Below the pieces are notes generated by a model. That model searched no databases. It saw nothing but the letters and a program-made list of their open reading frames with translations, and was not told the origin of the DNA. Made by a program: the position numbers and the translations under genes. A DNA stretch of 9,213 bases from Bacteroidota bacterium. Lineage in GTDB: Bacteria; Bacteroidota; Bacteroidia; Flavobacteriales; Flavobacteriaceae. Where the stretch lies: contig JAEWKB010000051.1 of the NCBI GenBank assembly GCA_023386255.1, positions 1 through 9,213 of the forward strand, given 5' to 3'. This document shows, piece after piece, positions 1 to 6,411 of the stretch (its first letter is position 1; each line of letters begins with the position of its first letter).

Positions 1-60
1 CTTCAGTATAGTGATCTCATGAGGGTAATTAAACACACCGGCGGTAACGAATTCTTCCAT
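1..60 (-). CDS. DUF2007-like putative signal-transducing protein, N-terminal fragment (runs off the left edge)
   Basis: Only the first 20 codons are visible, read on the minus strand from an ATG at 60-58. The peptide MEEFVTAGVFNYPHEITILK resembles the start of small flavobacterial DUF2007 proteins, where a beta strand is followed by a helix carrying a PHE-type motif (here VFNYPHE, residues 9-15). DUF2007 proteins are short soluble proteins with a ferredoxin-like fold, sometimes called putative signal-transducing proteins, and have no firmly known biochemical role. The gene diverges from rnr across about 143 bp. The nearby ATG at 66-64 is in another frame and was not used. The family call comes from recall of the N-terminal motif only, because the rest of the protein lies outside the window. 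Confidence 0.55.
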   Translation of the reverse strand, partial: MEEFVTAGVFNYPHEITILK

Positions 61-93
61 TGTTCATAAGGCTTTGCCTAAAGGTAACGAATT
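43..93. repeat. Two direct copies of GGTAACGAATT around the DUF2007-like start
   Basis: The 11-mer GGTAACGAATT occurs at 43-53 and 83-93, 40 bp apart. The first copy lies within codons 3-6 of the minus-strand gene and the second in its leader. Both continue into a T-containing tract. A near-match to the Bacteroidota -7 box on the minus strand, TACCTTTA at 86-79, overlaps the second copy and could serve the minus-strand gene. No good partner box is visible at the usual distance. Chance or a small local duplication are both possible. The rest of 61-203 holds no convincing promoter for rnr; TAATTTG (169-175) and TATTTTG (189-195) are each one base short of TAnnTTTG. Confidence 0.4.
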
Positions 94-203
94 TTTGAAC
101 AGGTTGTTGCTTAACGGTTTCTGTAAGAAAAGTTATTATTTCATTAAAAGGAAGCCTTTATCTGTGTTTAATTTGTAAATTTCAGCAATATTTTGAATGA
201 ATT

Positions 204-2384
204 ATGAGTAAGAAAGACGGAAGACCATCCGGAAAAAAAGAGAAAGATTTCTCACACAAGATTTATAAGGTACTATCTAAGAACCCGAACAAATCATTTA
301 ACTACAAGCAGATAGCTGCGGCACTTGAAGTTGACGATACCAACAGCCGGAACCAGATTATAAAGGAACTGCAATACCTGGCCTCTAAAGAAAAAATAGA
401 AGAGACTGATAAGGGCAAATACAGGGTATTATCTAAAGCTGATTATGTTGAGGGTACCATTGATATGACTACACGTAAAACAGCCTATTTTGTATCGCCT
501 GAAGTAGAGGAAGATGTATTTATACCTACCAATAACCTGAATAAAGCCCTTGATAAAGATAAAGTTAAAGTATACATCTATAACCGCAGGAGGGGCAGGA
601 GGCCGGAAGCGGAAGTGGTAGAGATTATTGAGCGCTTTAAGACCGAGTTTGTAGGCGTTATAGATATACAGAAAAATTTTGCGTTTGTAAGCACTGCAAA
701 CCCAAAAATGTATACAGACATCTTTATTCCGAAAAACAAGCTTGGAGAGGCTGAAAATGGGGATGTGGTGCTTGTAAAGATAGAAGACTGGCCTGCTAAA
801 GCTGACAGCCCTTTTGGAGAAGTAATACAGGTGCTTGGTAAGCCCGGTGAACATAATACAGAGATGCATGCCATATTGGCCGAATATGGTTTACCTTATG
901 ATTTCCCGGTAGAGGTGGAGGTTTTTGCTCAAAAACTGGACACGGATATTCACCCTGAAGAAATTGCAAGGAGGAGAGATATGCGCGATGTACTTACCTT
1001 TACCATAGATCCGCGTGATGCTAAGGACTTTGATGATGCCCTGTCTTTCCAAAAGCTGGAGAACGGAAATTACGAAATAGGTATTCATATTGCTGATGTT
1101 TCTCACTATCTCCAGGAAGGGACTATACTGGATGAAGAGGCTTACAATCGTGCTACATCCGTTTACCTGGTTGACAGGGTAGTGCCCATGTTACCGGAAG
1201 TGCTATCAAACTTTGCGTGTTCACTAAGGCCGCATGAGGAGAAATATACTTTTTCGGCAGTATTCGAAATTAATGAAAAAGCCGAAGTGGTAAAACAATG
1301 GTTTGGGCGTACGGTTATTTATTCAGACCAGCGTTTTGCGTACGAAGAAGCACAGCATATTATAGAAACAAAAGGCAATACCATACCGGAAGATATTTCA
1401 TTAACAGGTAAAGATTACGCTGTAAGTGATGATATAAAAGATGCCGTACTTAAAATGGACCAGTTAGCCAAGATTATGCGCCGCAAACGTATGGCTAACG
1501 GAGCGATATCTTTTGATAAGGTAGAGGTGAAGTTTCACCTTAATGAACAGGCAGAGCCGGTTGGGGTATATTTTAAGGAAGCTAAAGATTCTAACAAATT
1601 AATTGAAGAATTTATGCTGCTGGCTAATAGAAAAGTGGGTGAATATGTAGGTAAGCAAAATAAAACTTTTGTGTACCGTATTCACGATGAGCCCGACCAG
1701 GATAAGCTTATCAACCTGCAGACCGTAATCTCTAAATTCGGGTATAACATCAACTTCAAATCGAAGGAGGCTATGGCCAAGTCCATTAATAATTTACTGG
1801 AGGAAGCACATGGCAAAAAGGAGCAGAACCTAGTTGATACCCTAACCATTAGGAGTATGAGCAAGGCTAAGTACTCTACACAGAACATTGGACATTATGG
1901 CCTTGCATTTGATTATTATTCGCATTTTACATCGCCTATCAGGCGTTATCCGGACGTGATGGCCCACAGGCTGTTGCAGCATTACCTGGACGGAGGAAAA
2001 TCGGTAGATGATGAAGTGTATGAAGAAAAATGTGCGCATTCATCAAACATGGAGAACCTTGCCGCCAATGCCGAGCGTGACAGCATTAAGTACATGCAGG
2101 TGAAATACATGATAGACCATAAAGACCAGGAATTTTTGGGTGTAATATCCGGCGTTACAGAATGGGGTATTTACGTAGAGATCATTGAGAACAAGTGTGA
2201 GGGTATGTGCCGTATACGCGAAATAAAAGACGATTACTACACGTTTGATGAAAAACAATATGCGCTTGTAGGTGAAGTTACACACAACCTGCTGCAGCTG
2301 GGCGATGAAGTTTGGGTGAAGGTTAAGAATGCCGACCTGGTAAAGAAACAGCTTGATTTTTATTACCTGAGGAAGAACGAATAG
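204..2384 (+). CDS. rnr: Ribonuclease R (RNB-family 3'-5' exoribonuclease)
   Basis: The product is a hydrolytic, processive 3'-to-5' exoribonuclease that degrades structured RNA and is known in other bacteria to act in mRNA decay and RNA quality control in the cytoplasm. At 726 aa it has the full RNase R layout: a basic N-terminus and winged-helix region (about 1-75), two cold-shock/OB domains (about 80-142 and 148-212), the RNB catalytic domain (about 255-595) and a C-terminal S1 domain (about 642-722). The metal-binding motif TIDPRDAKDFDDAL (267-280) supplies D269, D275, D277 and D278, the same spacing as the four catalytic aspartates of E. coli RNase R. The signature HFTSPIRRYPDVMAHR is at 574-589. 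The protein ends just after S1 and lacks the long lysine-rich tail of the E. coli enzyme. The ATG at 204 gives the expected N-terminus MSKKDGRPSG. The next gene follows after 37 bp without a terminator, so co-transcription is likely. Confidence 0.97.
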   Translation: MSKKDGRPSGKKEKDFSHKIYKVLSKNPNKSFNYKQIAAALEVDDTNSRNQIIKELQYLASKEKIEETDKGKYRVLSKADYVEGTIDMTTRKTAYFVSPEVEEDVFIPTNNLNKALDKDKVKVYIYNRRRGRRPEAEVVEIIERFKTEFVGVIDIQKNFAFVSTANPKMYTDIFIPKNKLGEAENGDVVLVKIEDWPAKADSPFGEVIQVLGKPGEHNTEMHAILAEYGLPYDFPVEVEVFAQKLDTDIHPEEIARRRDMRDVLTFTIDPRDAKDFDDALSFQKLENGNYEIGIHIADVSHYLQEGTILDEEAYNRATSVYLVDRVVPMLPEVLSNFACSLRPHEEKYTFSAVFEINEKAEVVKQWFGRTVIYSDQRFAYEEAQHIIETKGNTIPEDISLTGKDYAVSDDIKDAVLKMDQLAKIMRRKRMANGAISFDKVEVKFHLNEQAEPVGVYFKEAKDSNKLIEEFMLLANRKVGEYVGKQNKTFVYRIHDEPDQDKLINLQTVISKFGYNINFKSKEAMAKSINNLLEEAHGKKEQNLVDTLTIRSMSKAKYSTQNIGHYGLAFDYYSHFTSPIRRYPDVMAHRLLQHYLDGGKSVDDEVYEEKCAHSSNMENLAANAERDSIKYMQVKYMIDHKDQEFLGVISGVTEWGIYVEIIENKCEGMCRIREIKDDYYTFDEKQYALVGEVTHNLLQLGDEVWVKVKNADLVKKQLDFYYLRKNE

Positions 2385-2396
2385 AGCAATATCATC

Positions 2397-2422
2397 ATAA
2401 TCAATCAAAAAATAATCAATCA
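2397..2422 (+). repeat. Tandem 11-bp direct repeat ATAATCAATCA at the DUF2807 gene start
   Basis: ATAATCAATCA is present at 2397-2407 and again, exactly, at 2412-2422, a 15-bp period. The last base of the second copy is the A of the ATG start codon. The spacer is AAAA. The stretch lies between rnr and the next gene, where a Bacteroidota ribosome-binding region without a Shine-Dalgarno sequence would be expected. It may affect translation initiation or be a slippage product; the sequence does not decide. Confidence 0.6.
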
Positions 2423-3090
2423 TGAAAAAAGTAATTTTTGTGGCATGCCTCTTTGTGCTGCACAGTGTTTCGGCACAGGTAACAAAAATCCTGGGTGATT
2501 TTTCTACCGTAAAAGTATTTGATAAAATAAGCGTAAAGCTGGTAAAGGCTAACGAAAATAAAATTGTTATTACAGGCTCACGTGCTGAAGATGTAGAGCT
2601 TGTAACAAAGAACAATGACCTTAAGATACGCATGAAATTCTCAAAGCTGTTACAGGGAGAAGAAGTCACGGCAACATTATACTACAAGTTTATTGATGAT
2701 GTGGAAGCCAGCGAAGGTGCTTATGTTTCGTCTGAAGATGTATTTAAAATAACTTCAATAAACCTTAATTCTAAAGAAGGGGCGCATATAAAACTGAATC
2801 TTGAGGTACAGAGAGTAAATGCAAAGCTGCATACCGGAGGTATTATTGAACTTACCGGCAAGGCATCCGGCCAGGATGTAACTATTACATCAGGCGGCAT
2901 TTTGAAAGCAAAAAATCTTGCCACTTCTCAAACAGAAGTTTCGGTTAATGCCGGGGGTGAGGCTGATGTTAATGCCTCTGAGCTTGTAGATGCTAAAATC
3001 AGGGCAGGGGGTAACATTGATATTTTTGGTAATCCTAAACAGGTTAATAAGAAAACCACTGCAGGCGGCAGCATAGAGATAAGGGGTTAA
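2422..3090 (+). CDS. Secreted GIN-domain protein (DUF2807, putative beta-solenoid adhesin-like)
   Basis: This 222-aa protein belongs to the 'head GIN domain' / DUF2807 family, which is very common in Bacteroidota and predicted to be exported. It has a clear Sec signal peptide: MKK, then a hydrophobic core (about 4-14) and cleavage after S-V-S-A (about residue 18). There is no lipobox cysteine at the cleavage site. The mature region is a right-handed beta-helix type repeat: turns marked by EG or GG recur at residues 98-99, 119-120, 139-140, 158-159, 178-179, 196-197 and 215-216, a period of 18-21 residues. The last five turns carry TGGI, SGGI, AGGE, AGGN and AGGS. There are no catalytic residues to point to, so it is probably a structural or binding protein in the periplasm or on the outer membrane. 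It sits 37 bp after rnr and 58 bp before the LysE-family gene, probably in one transcript, though the functional link with rnr is unclear. Confidence 0.88.
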   Translation: MKKVIFVACLFVLHSVSAQVTKILGDFSTVKVFDKISVKLVKANENKIVITGSRAEDVELVTKNNDLKIRMKFSKLLQGEEVTATLYYKFIDDVEASEGAYVSSEDVFKITSINLNSKEGAHIKLNLEVQRVNAKLHTGGIIELTGKASGQDVTITSGGILKAKNLATSQTEVSVNAGGEADVNASELVDAKIRAGGNIDIFGNPKQVNKKTTAGGSIEIRG

Positions 3091-3148
3091 TTTTTATTTA
3101 ACCTAAACTTAAAATAGGTAACTTGCAATCCCTTTATTTACCTGATTA

Positions 3149-3844
3149 ATGATTGACGATATACTCACTGCTATACCTTTAGGTTTCTTTTTAAGCTTTA
3201 TGGTTGGCCCGGTATTTTTTGTACTGTTGGAAACCAGTGTTGTTAAAGGCTTTAGGGCTGCAATTGCATTTGATTTTGGAGTAATACTTGCCGATGCTGT
3301 TTTTATAGCCATTGCTTACTTTAGCAGTTACAGGCTTATACAAAGCATTAAAGATGAGCCCGCATTATTTATTTTTGGTGGGCTTATAATGGTTACTTAC
3401 GGTATTATATCCTTTGTAAAGGTTAATAAAGCTTCCAAAACTGATATTGTGGATGAAGAAGCGAGAGAGATACTGAAGAAGGATTATATAAGCCTCTTTA
3501 TTAAAGGTTTTTTGCTCAATTTTATAAATATAGGGGTACTGGGCTTTTGGTTAGCCATACTTATAACCATAGGCCCGCAACTGGATTTGGAGCCTACAAG
3601 AATGTTTGTGTTCTTTACTTCCGTTATAGTTGCTTATTTTATAACTGATATTTTTAAGATATTGCTTGCTAAGCAGTTACGCAGCAAACTTACCACAAAA
3701 AATATTGTAAGGATTAAAAAGATAATCTGTATTATATTGGTTGTATTTGGAGTTGCATTGCTCATCCAGGGTACATCGCCGGGAGAAGGTAAAATGGTAA
3801 ACTCAGCAATAAAAACACTTGAGGATTCAGCTAAAACAAAATAA
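3149..3844 (+). CDS. LysE/RhtB-family amino-acid exporter-like membrane protein
   Basis: The 231-aa protein is a predicted inner-membrane transporter of the LysE superfamily, whose studied members export amino acids such as lysine, arginine, threonine or homoserine. Six hydrophobic segments are visible, at about 7-29, 36-58, 72-92, 115-141, 151-173 and 190-208. The family's conserved N-terminal stretch is present: GPVFFVLLETSVVKGFRAA (20-38), followed by the D-rich FDFGVILADA (41-50). A charged cytoplasmic loop (about 91-113) separates segments 3 and 4, as usual. The substrate cannot be inferred from sequence. The ATG at 3149 is preferred because it begins directly with the amphipathic start of the first helix. 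The gene lies 58 bp after the DUF2807 gene. It is the last gene before a strong terminator whose A-run overlaps its stop codon. Confidence 0.88.
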   Translation: MIDDILTAIPLGFFLSFMVGPVFFVLLETSVVKGFRAAIAFDFGVILADAVFIAIAYFSSYRLIQSIKDEPALFIFGGLIMVTYGIISFVKVNKASKTDIVDEEAREILKKDYISLFIKGFLLNFINIGVLGFWLAILITIGPQLDLEPTRMFVFFTSVIVAYFITDIFKILLAKQLRSKLTTKNIVRIKKIICIILVVFGVALLIQGTSPGEGKMVNSAIKTLEDSAKTK

Positions 3845-3875
3845 AAAAAGCTATCAATTATTGATAGCTTTTTTT
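3843..3875. terminator. Bidirectional rho-independent terminator shared by the LysE-type gene and tRNA-Cys
   Basis: A perfect 15-bp inverted repeat pairs 3843-3857 (seven A, then GCTATCAA) with 3861-3875 (TTGATAGC, then seven T) around the loop TTA. The A-run on one side and T-run on the other let the hairpin work in both directions. On the plus strand it starts inside the stop codon of the LysE-type gene. On the minus strand it begins 4 nt after the tRNA 3' end. Confidence 0.93.
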
Positions 3876-3879
3876 GTTG

Positions 3880-3950
3880 AGGCATCGAGCGGATTCGAAC
3901 CGCTGTAGCAGGTTTTGCAGACCTGTGCCTAGCCCCTCGGCCACGATGCC
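3880..3950 (-). tRNA. tRNA-Cys (anticodon GCA)
   Basis: The minus strand folds into a complete 71-nt cloverleaf. The acceptor arms are GGCATCG and CGATGCC. The D arm is GCC-GAGGGGCTA-GGC. The anticodon stem CAGGT/ACCTG encloses the loop CTGCAAA, giving anticodon GCA. The variable region is CTAC, and the T arm is AGCGG-TTCGAAT-CCGCT. The discriminator base is T (U73 in RNA), which is the known identity base for cysteinyl-tRNA synthetase. The CCA end is not encoded (the next bases are CAAC), so a CCA-adding enzyme must supply it. The gene stands alone, with its own upstream promoter and an immediate downstream hairpin. Confidence 0.97.
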
Positions 3951-3967
3951 ATTGGTAACATGGTTGG

Positions 3968-3997
3968 CAAATTTACATATATTTTGCACTAACGCAA
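3968..3997 (-). promoter_or_regulatory. Housekeeping promoter for tRNA-Cys
   Basis: On the minus strand there is an exact Bacteroidota -7 box, TAAATTTG (3975-3968), preceded by TTG (3997-3995) with a 19-bp spacer, matching the known TTG-N19-TAnnTTTG arrangement. Transcription would start around 3962, about ten bases before the tRNA 5' end at 3950, which suits a tRNA precursor with a short leader. Confidence 0.72.
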
Positions 3998-4049
3998 GAA
4001 AAATTCTGTCAAATTTTAAAGATACTGTAGTTACTTCACAATAAATTTT

Positions 4050-4068
4050 TTAACATTGCGTTAACATT
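4050..4068 (+). repeat. TTAACATT direct repeat with 11-bp period upstream of the LTA-synthase-like gene
   Basis: TTAACATT occurs at 4050-4057 and 4061-4068, separated by GCG, so the copies sit about one helical turn apart on the same DNA face. The second copy ends eight bases before the ATG at 4077. A weak -7-like sequence, TAAATTTT (4042-4049), lies just before the first copy, with no partner TTG at the usual distance. The pair could be a protein-binding site or part of the translation start region, or could be chance in AT-rich DNA. Confidence 0.4.
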
Positions 4069-4076
4069 TAGTTATC

Positions 4077-6029
4077 ATGAAGTATTTCAGACATCTTAGG
4101 CCGATATTAATTTTTTTGCTTATTGGTTTAATAATTACAACATTAAGCAGGCTGGTTCTTTATTTGATCTTTAAAACAAGGATAGAACAGACTCCTGATT
4201 ACTGGCATATTTTCCCTATTGGATTAAGGTTTGACCTTATACTTCTTTGTTATCTGTCATTCCTTCCGCTCGCCATCGTATCACTTGTACCTGATAAATA
4301 CCTTGTTTTTGTAAAAAGGTTCCTTAATTGCTATTTCATTATTTTCCTTACTTTAATTTTGGTAATGGAAATTTCAAGCCCTGATTTTATTAAGCAATAT
4401 GATACCCGCCCCAACAGGATCTTTCTTGATTATCTTATTTATCCGCGTGAAGTTTTAGGTACTTTGTTTAAAAGCTATTTAGGCTCAATAGTAATAACAG
4501 TAGCACTTGTGTCAGGTTTTATAGTACTGCTTGTGTATAATCGCAAAAACTTGTTCAGGGCAAAAAATGTTGCTTATCAATATAAATTGCTGGTCTTGCC
4601 TTTTGCAGCTTTCTTTGTATTTCTTGGTGCACGTTCAAGCCTTACATCAAAAAGGCCCATTAACGCCAGTAACTCTGTTTTTTCATTTGACCAGCTTACT
4701 AACAGTTTAGGCTTAAATTCGTTATATACGGTTGCGTTTGCTGCCTATTCTTTAAAAAATGAAGATAATGCTGCCGAGATGTATGGTAATATGGATAAAG
4801 AAGAAGCATACAAAAGAGTGAAGAAATACATGACGGCGGCACCTGAAGAATTTATAGATGCCAGCCTTCCGCTGCTTCACCTGCAAACACCGGATACTAT
4901 TGCTGCTACTAACTATAACGTAGTTATATTCCTTCAGGAGAGTTTGGGTGCCGAATATGTAGGAAGCCTTGGCGGGATGCCACTGACACCTGAACTGGAT
5001 AAACTCACAAAAGAAGGTTTGCTGTTTACCAATCTTTACTGCACCGGAACCCGCAGTGTAAGGGGCATAGAAGCAGTGGTATCCGGATTTTTACCTTCAC
5101 CTTCCGAAAGTGTAGTGAAATTAAGTAAATCACAAACCGGCTTTTTTACGCTGGCTGATGTTTTAAAAGAAAAAGGTTATTCAACAAGTTTTATTTATGG
5201 AGGCCTGGCTAATTTTGATAATATGGCCTCGTTTTTTAACGGCAACGGCTTTGAAAATATAATAGACCAGGAAGATTTTGAGTCAGACGGTAAAAAATAT
5301 GCTTTAAAAGGTACATGGGGTTATAGTGATGAAGACCTTGTTGTTAAGGCTAATGATTACTTTAAGAACCAAAATGGTAAGCCTTTTTTCTCCCTTATGT
5401 TTTCCACTTCTAACCATGAGCCATTTGAGTTTCCTGACGGCAGGATAAAACTATACGACAAGAACAAGAATACGGTAAATAATGCTATGAAGTATGCCGA
5501 TTTTTCTATTGGAAAATTTTTTGAGCTCGCTAAAAAAGAAGCCTATTTTAAGAATACTATTTTTATAGTAATTGCTGATCATAATACCAGAACTTATGGC
5601 AACAACCTGGTTCCTGTAAATAAATTCCATATCCCTGCGCTAATAATTGGGCCTACTATACCTAAAGGGAAAAAATATACAGGGCTTTGCAGCCAGATTG
5701 ACATTGTGCCTACCTTATTAGACAGGCTGGGCCTTGCCGTAGAAATACCAACACCGGGCAGGAATATATTTAAAATGAAGCCGGGTACAAAAGGGCGCGC
5801 CATAATGCAATTTCATGATACTAATGCCTTTAGGGTAGATGACCAGGTAGTAATACTGCAGCCTAAAAAAGAACCCCTTCAGTTTAAAATTATAAACGAT
5901 ACAGTAATGCAGCCTGTAAAGCTTGATCAGGAACTTGCGCGAGATGCTTTGGCACATGTTACTGCGGCAGCAAATTTGTATAATGACGGCACATATAAGA
6001 TTAAAAAGAAAAAAACCGGGAAATTATAA
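4077..6029 (+). CDS. LTA-synthase-family membrane sulfatase/phosphotransferase
   Basis: The product is a 650-aa inner-membrane protein of the LtaS/OpgB-like branch of the alkaline phosphatase superfamily. These enzymes typically move a phosphoglycerol or phosphoethanolamine group from a phospholipid to an acceptor outside the membrane. Five transmembrane segments precede the catalytic domain (about 8-32, 46-71, 79-98, 134-154, 169-186). The sulfatase-type domain spans about 278-600. Its active-site set can be placed by family pattern: E288 in FLQES, the presumed nucleophile T325 in CTGTRS, H447 in STSNHEPF, and D501-H502 in VIADHNTRTYG. W414 and D419 in GTWGYSDED are also typical. The residues needed for activity therefore seem intact. 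Bacteroidota are not known to make lipoteichoic acid, so the acceptor is unknown; a lipid, glycan or periplasmic glucan is possible. The lysine-rich C-terminus (641-648, KIKKKKTG) is encoded within the terminator stem. The gene stands alone, convergent with folB. Confidence 0.9.
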   Translation: MKYFRHLRPILIFLLIGLIITTLSRLVLYLIFKTRIEQTPDYWHIFPIGLRFDLILLCYLSFLPLAIVSLVPDKYLVFVKRFLNCYFIIFLTLILVMEISSPDFIKQYDTRPNRIFLDYLIYPREVLGTLFKSYLGSIVITVALVSGFIVLLVYNRKNLFRAKNVAYQYKLLVLPFAAFFVFLGARSSLTSKRPINASNSVFSFDQLTNSLGLNSLYTVAFAAYSLKNEDNAAEMYGNMDKEEAYKRVKKYMTAAPEEFIDASLPLLHLQTPDTIAATNYNVVIFLQESLGAEYVGSLGGMPLTPELDKLTKEGLLFTNLYCTGTRSVRGIEAVVSGFLPSPSESVVKLSKSQTGFFTLADVLKEKGYSTSFIYGGLANFDNMASFFNGNGFENIIDQEDFESDGKKYALKGTWGYSDEDLVVKANDYFKNQNGKPFFSLMFSTSNHEPFEFPDGRIKLYDKNKNTVNNAMKYADFSIGKFFELAKKEAYFKNTIFIVIADHNTRTYGNNLVPVNKFHIPALIIGPTIPKGKKYTGLCSQIDIVPTLLDRLGLAVEIPTPGRNIFKMKPGTKGRAIMQFHDTNAFRVDDQVVILQPKKEPLQFKIINDTVMQPVKLDQELARDALAHVTAAANLYNDGTYKIKKKKTGKL

Positions 6030-6042
6030 TCCCGGTTTTTTT
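6009..6042. terminator. Bidirectional terminator overlapping the ends of the LTA-synthase-like gene and folB
   Basis: Seven A plus CCGGG (6009-6020) pairs with CCCGG plus seven T (6031-6042); an extra A-T pair can close the loop. The left arm encodes the last codons of the LTA-synthase-like gene, its stop codon TAA (6027-6029) lies in the loop, and the T-run reaches into the folB stop codon (6043-6041, minus). The hairpin can stop transcription from both sides. Confidence 0.92.
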
Positions 6043-6400
6043 ATGTCCTGTATTCTTCAATTTGTACTGTAACGGCCTCTACATCACCACCTATTGGAGG
6101 ATTGATTTTTGATACCCCCAGCACTATCCTCGACACTGCGGGCAACTCATTAAAAATACGCTTCACTATACGGTGCGCTACATGCTCCAGAAGTTTTGAG
6201 CGTATAGCCATTTCTTCCACTACAATTTTGTTAAGGTGTACATAATCAACAGCATCAGCAAGCTCATCAGTTTCCATAGCCTTTCGCATGTCGGTTTTAA
6301 TTTCAAGGTCAACCCGGTAGTCGCTGCCTATTTTACTTTCTTCAACCAGGCATCCATGGTAAGAAAAGGTGCGGATATTCTGAAGTTTAATAGTTCCCAT
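6041..6400 (-). CDS. folB: Dihydroneopterin aldolase
   Basis: FolB converts 7,8-dihydroneopterin to 6-hydroxymethyl-7,8-dihydropterin and glycolaldehyde in the tetrahydrofolate pathway, in the cytosol. The 119-aa length is normal for this tunnel-fold enzyme, whose relatives assemble into oligomers. Diagnostic stretches are FSYHGCLVEESKIG (12-25), VDYVHLNKIV (51-60), LLEHVAHRI (70-78) and VSKINPPIGGDVEAV (96-110). By family pattern, E21 and K98 correspond to the catalytic glutamate and lysine, Y53 to the active-site tyrosine and E72 to the pterin-anchoring glutamate. The ATG at 6400-6398 gives MGTIKLQNIRTFSYHG, the expected start. An exact -7 box about 24 bp upstream supports a short leader. 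folB diverges from glnS and ends in the terminator shared with the LTA-synthase-like gene. Confidence 0.95.
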   Translation of the reverse strand: MGTIKLQNIRTFSYHGCLVEESKIGSDYRVDLEIKTDMRKAMETDELADAVDYVHLNKIVVEEMAIRSKLLEHVAHRIVKRIFNELPAVSRIVLGVSKINPPIGGDVEAVTVQIEEYRT

Positions 6401-6411
6401 AATTGTTATTT

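Noticed and set aside
429..1106. Several minus-strand frames inside rnr
   Set aside because: All are antisense to conserved RNase R domains and show no recognisable motif.
2043..2669. Minus-strand 208-codon frame opposite the rnr and DUF2807 junction
   Set aside because: It spans two well-supported plus-strand genes and the gap between them. Its composition (Phe, Ile, Cys rich) is that of a reverse-strand shadow.
3101..3143. Short inverted repeats ACCTA/TAGGT and AGGTAA/TTACCT between the DUF2807 and LysE-type genes
   Set aside because: The stems are five or six bp with long loops and no T-run, so they are too weak to call a terminator or operator.
269..3844. An undescribed defence or mobile system in the rnr-DUF2807-LysE cluster
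   Set aside because: All three genes belong to common families with intact housekeeping or envelope-type features, and there are no mobility markers or base-composition shift.
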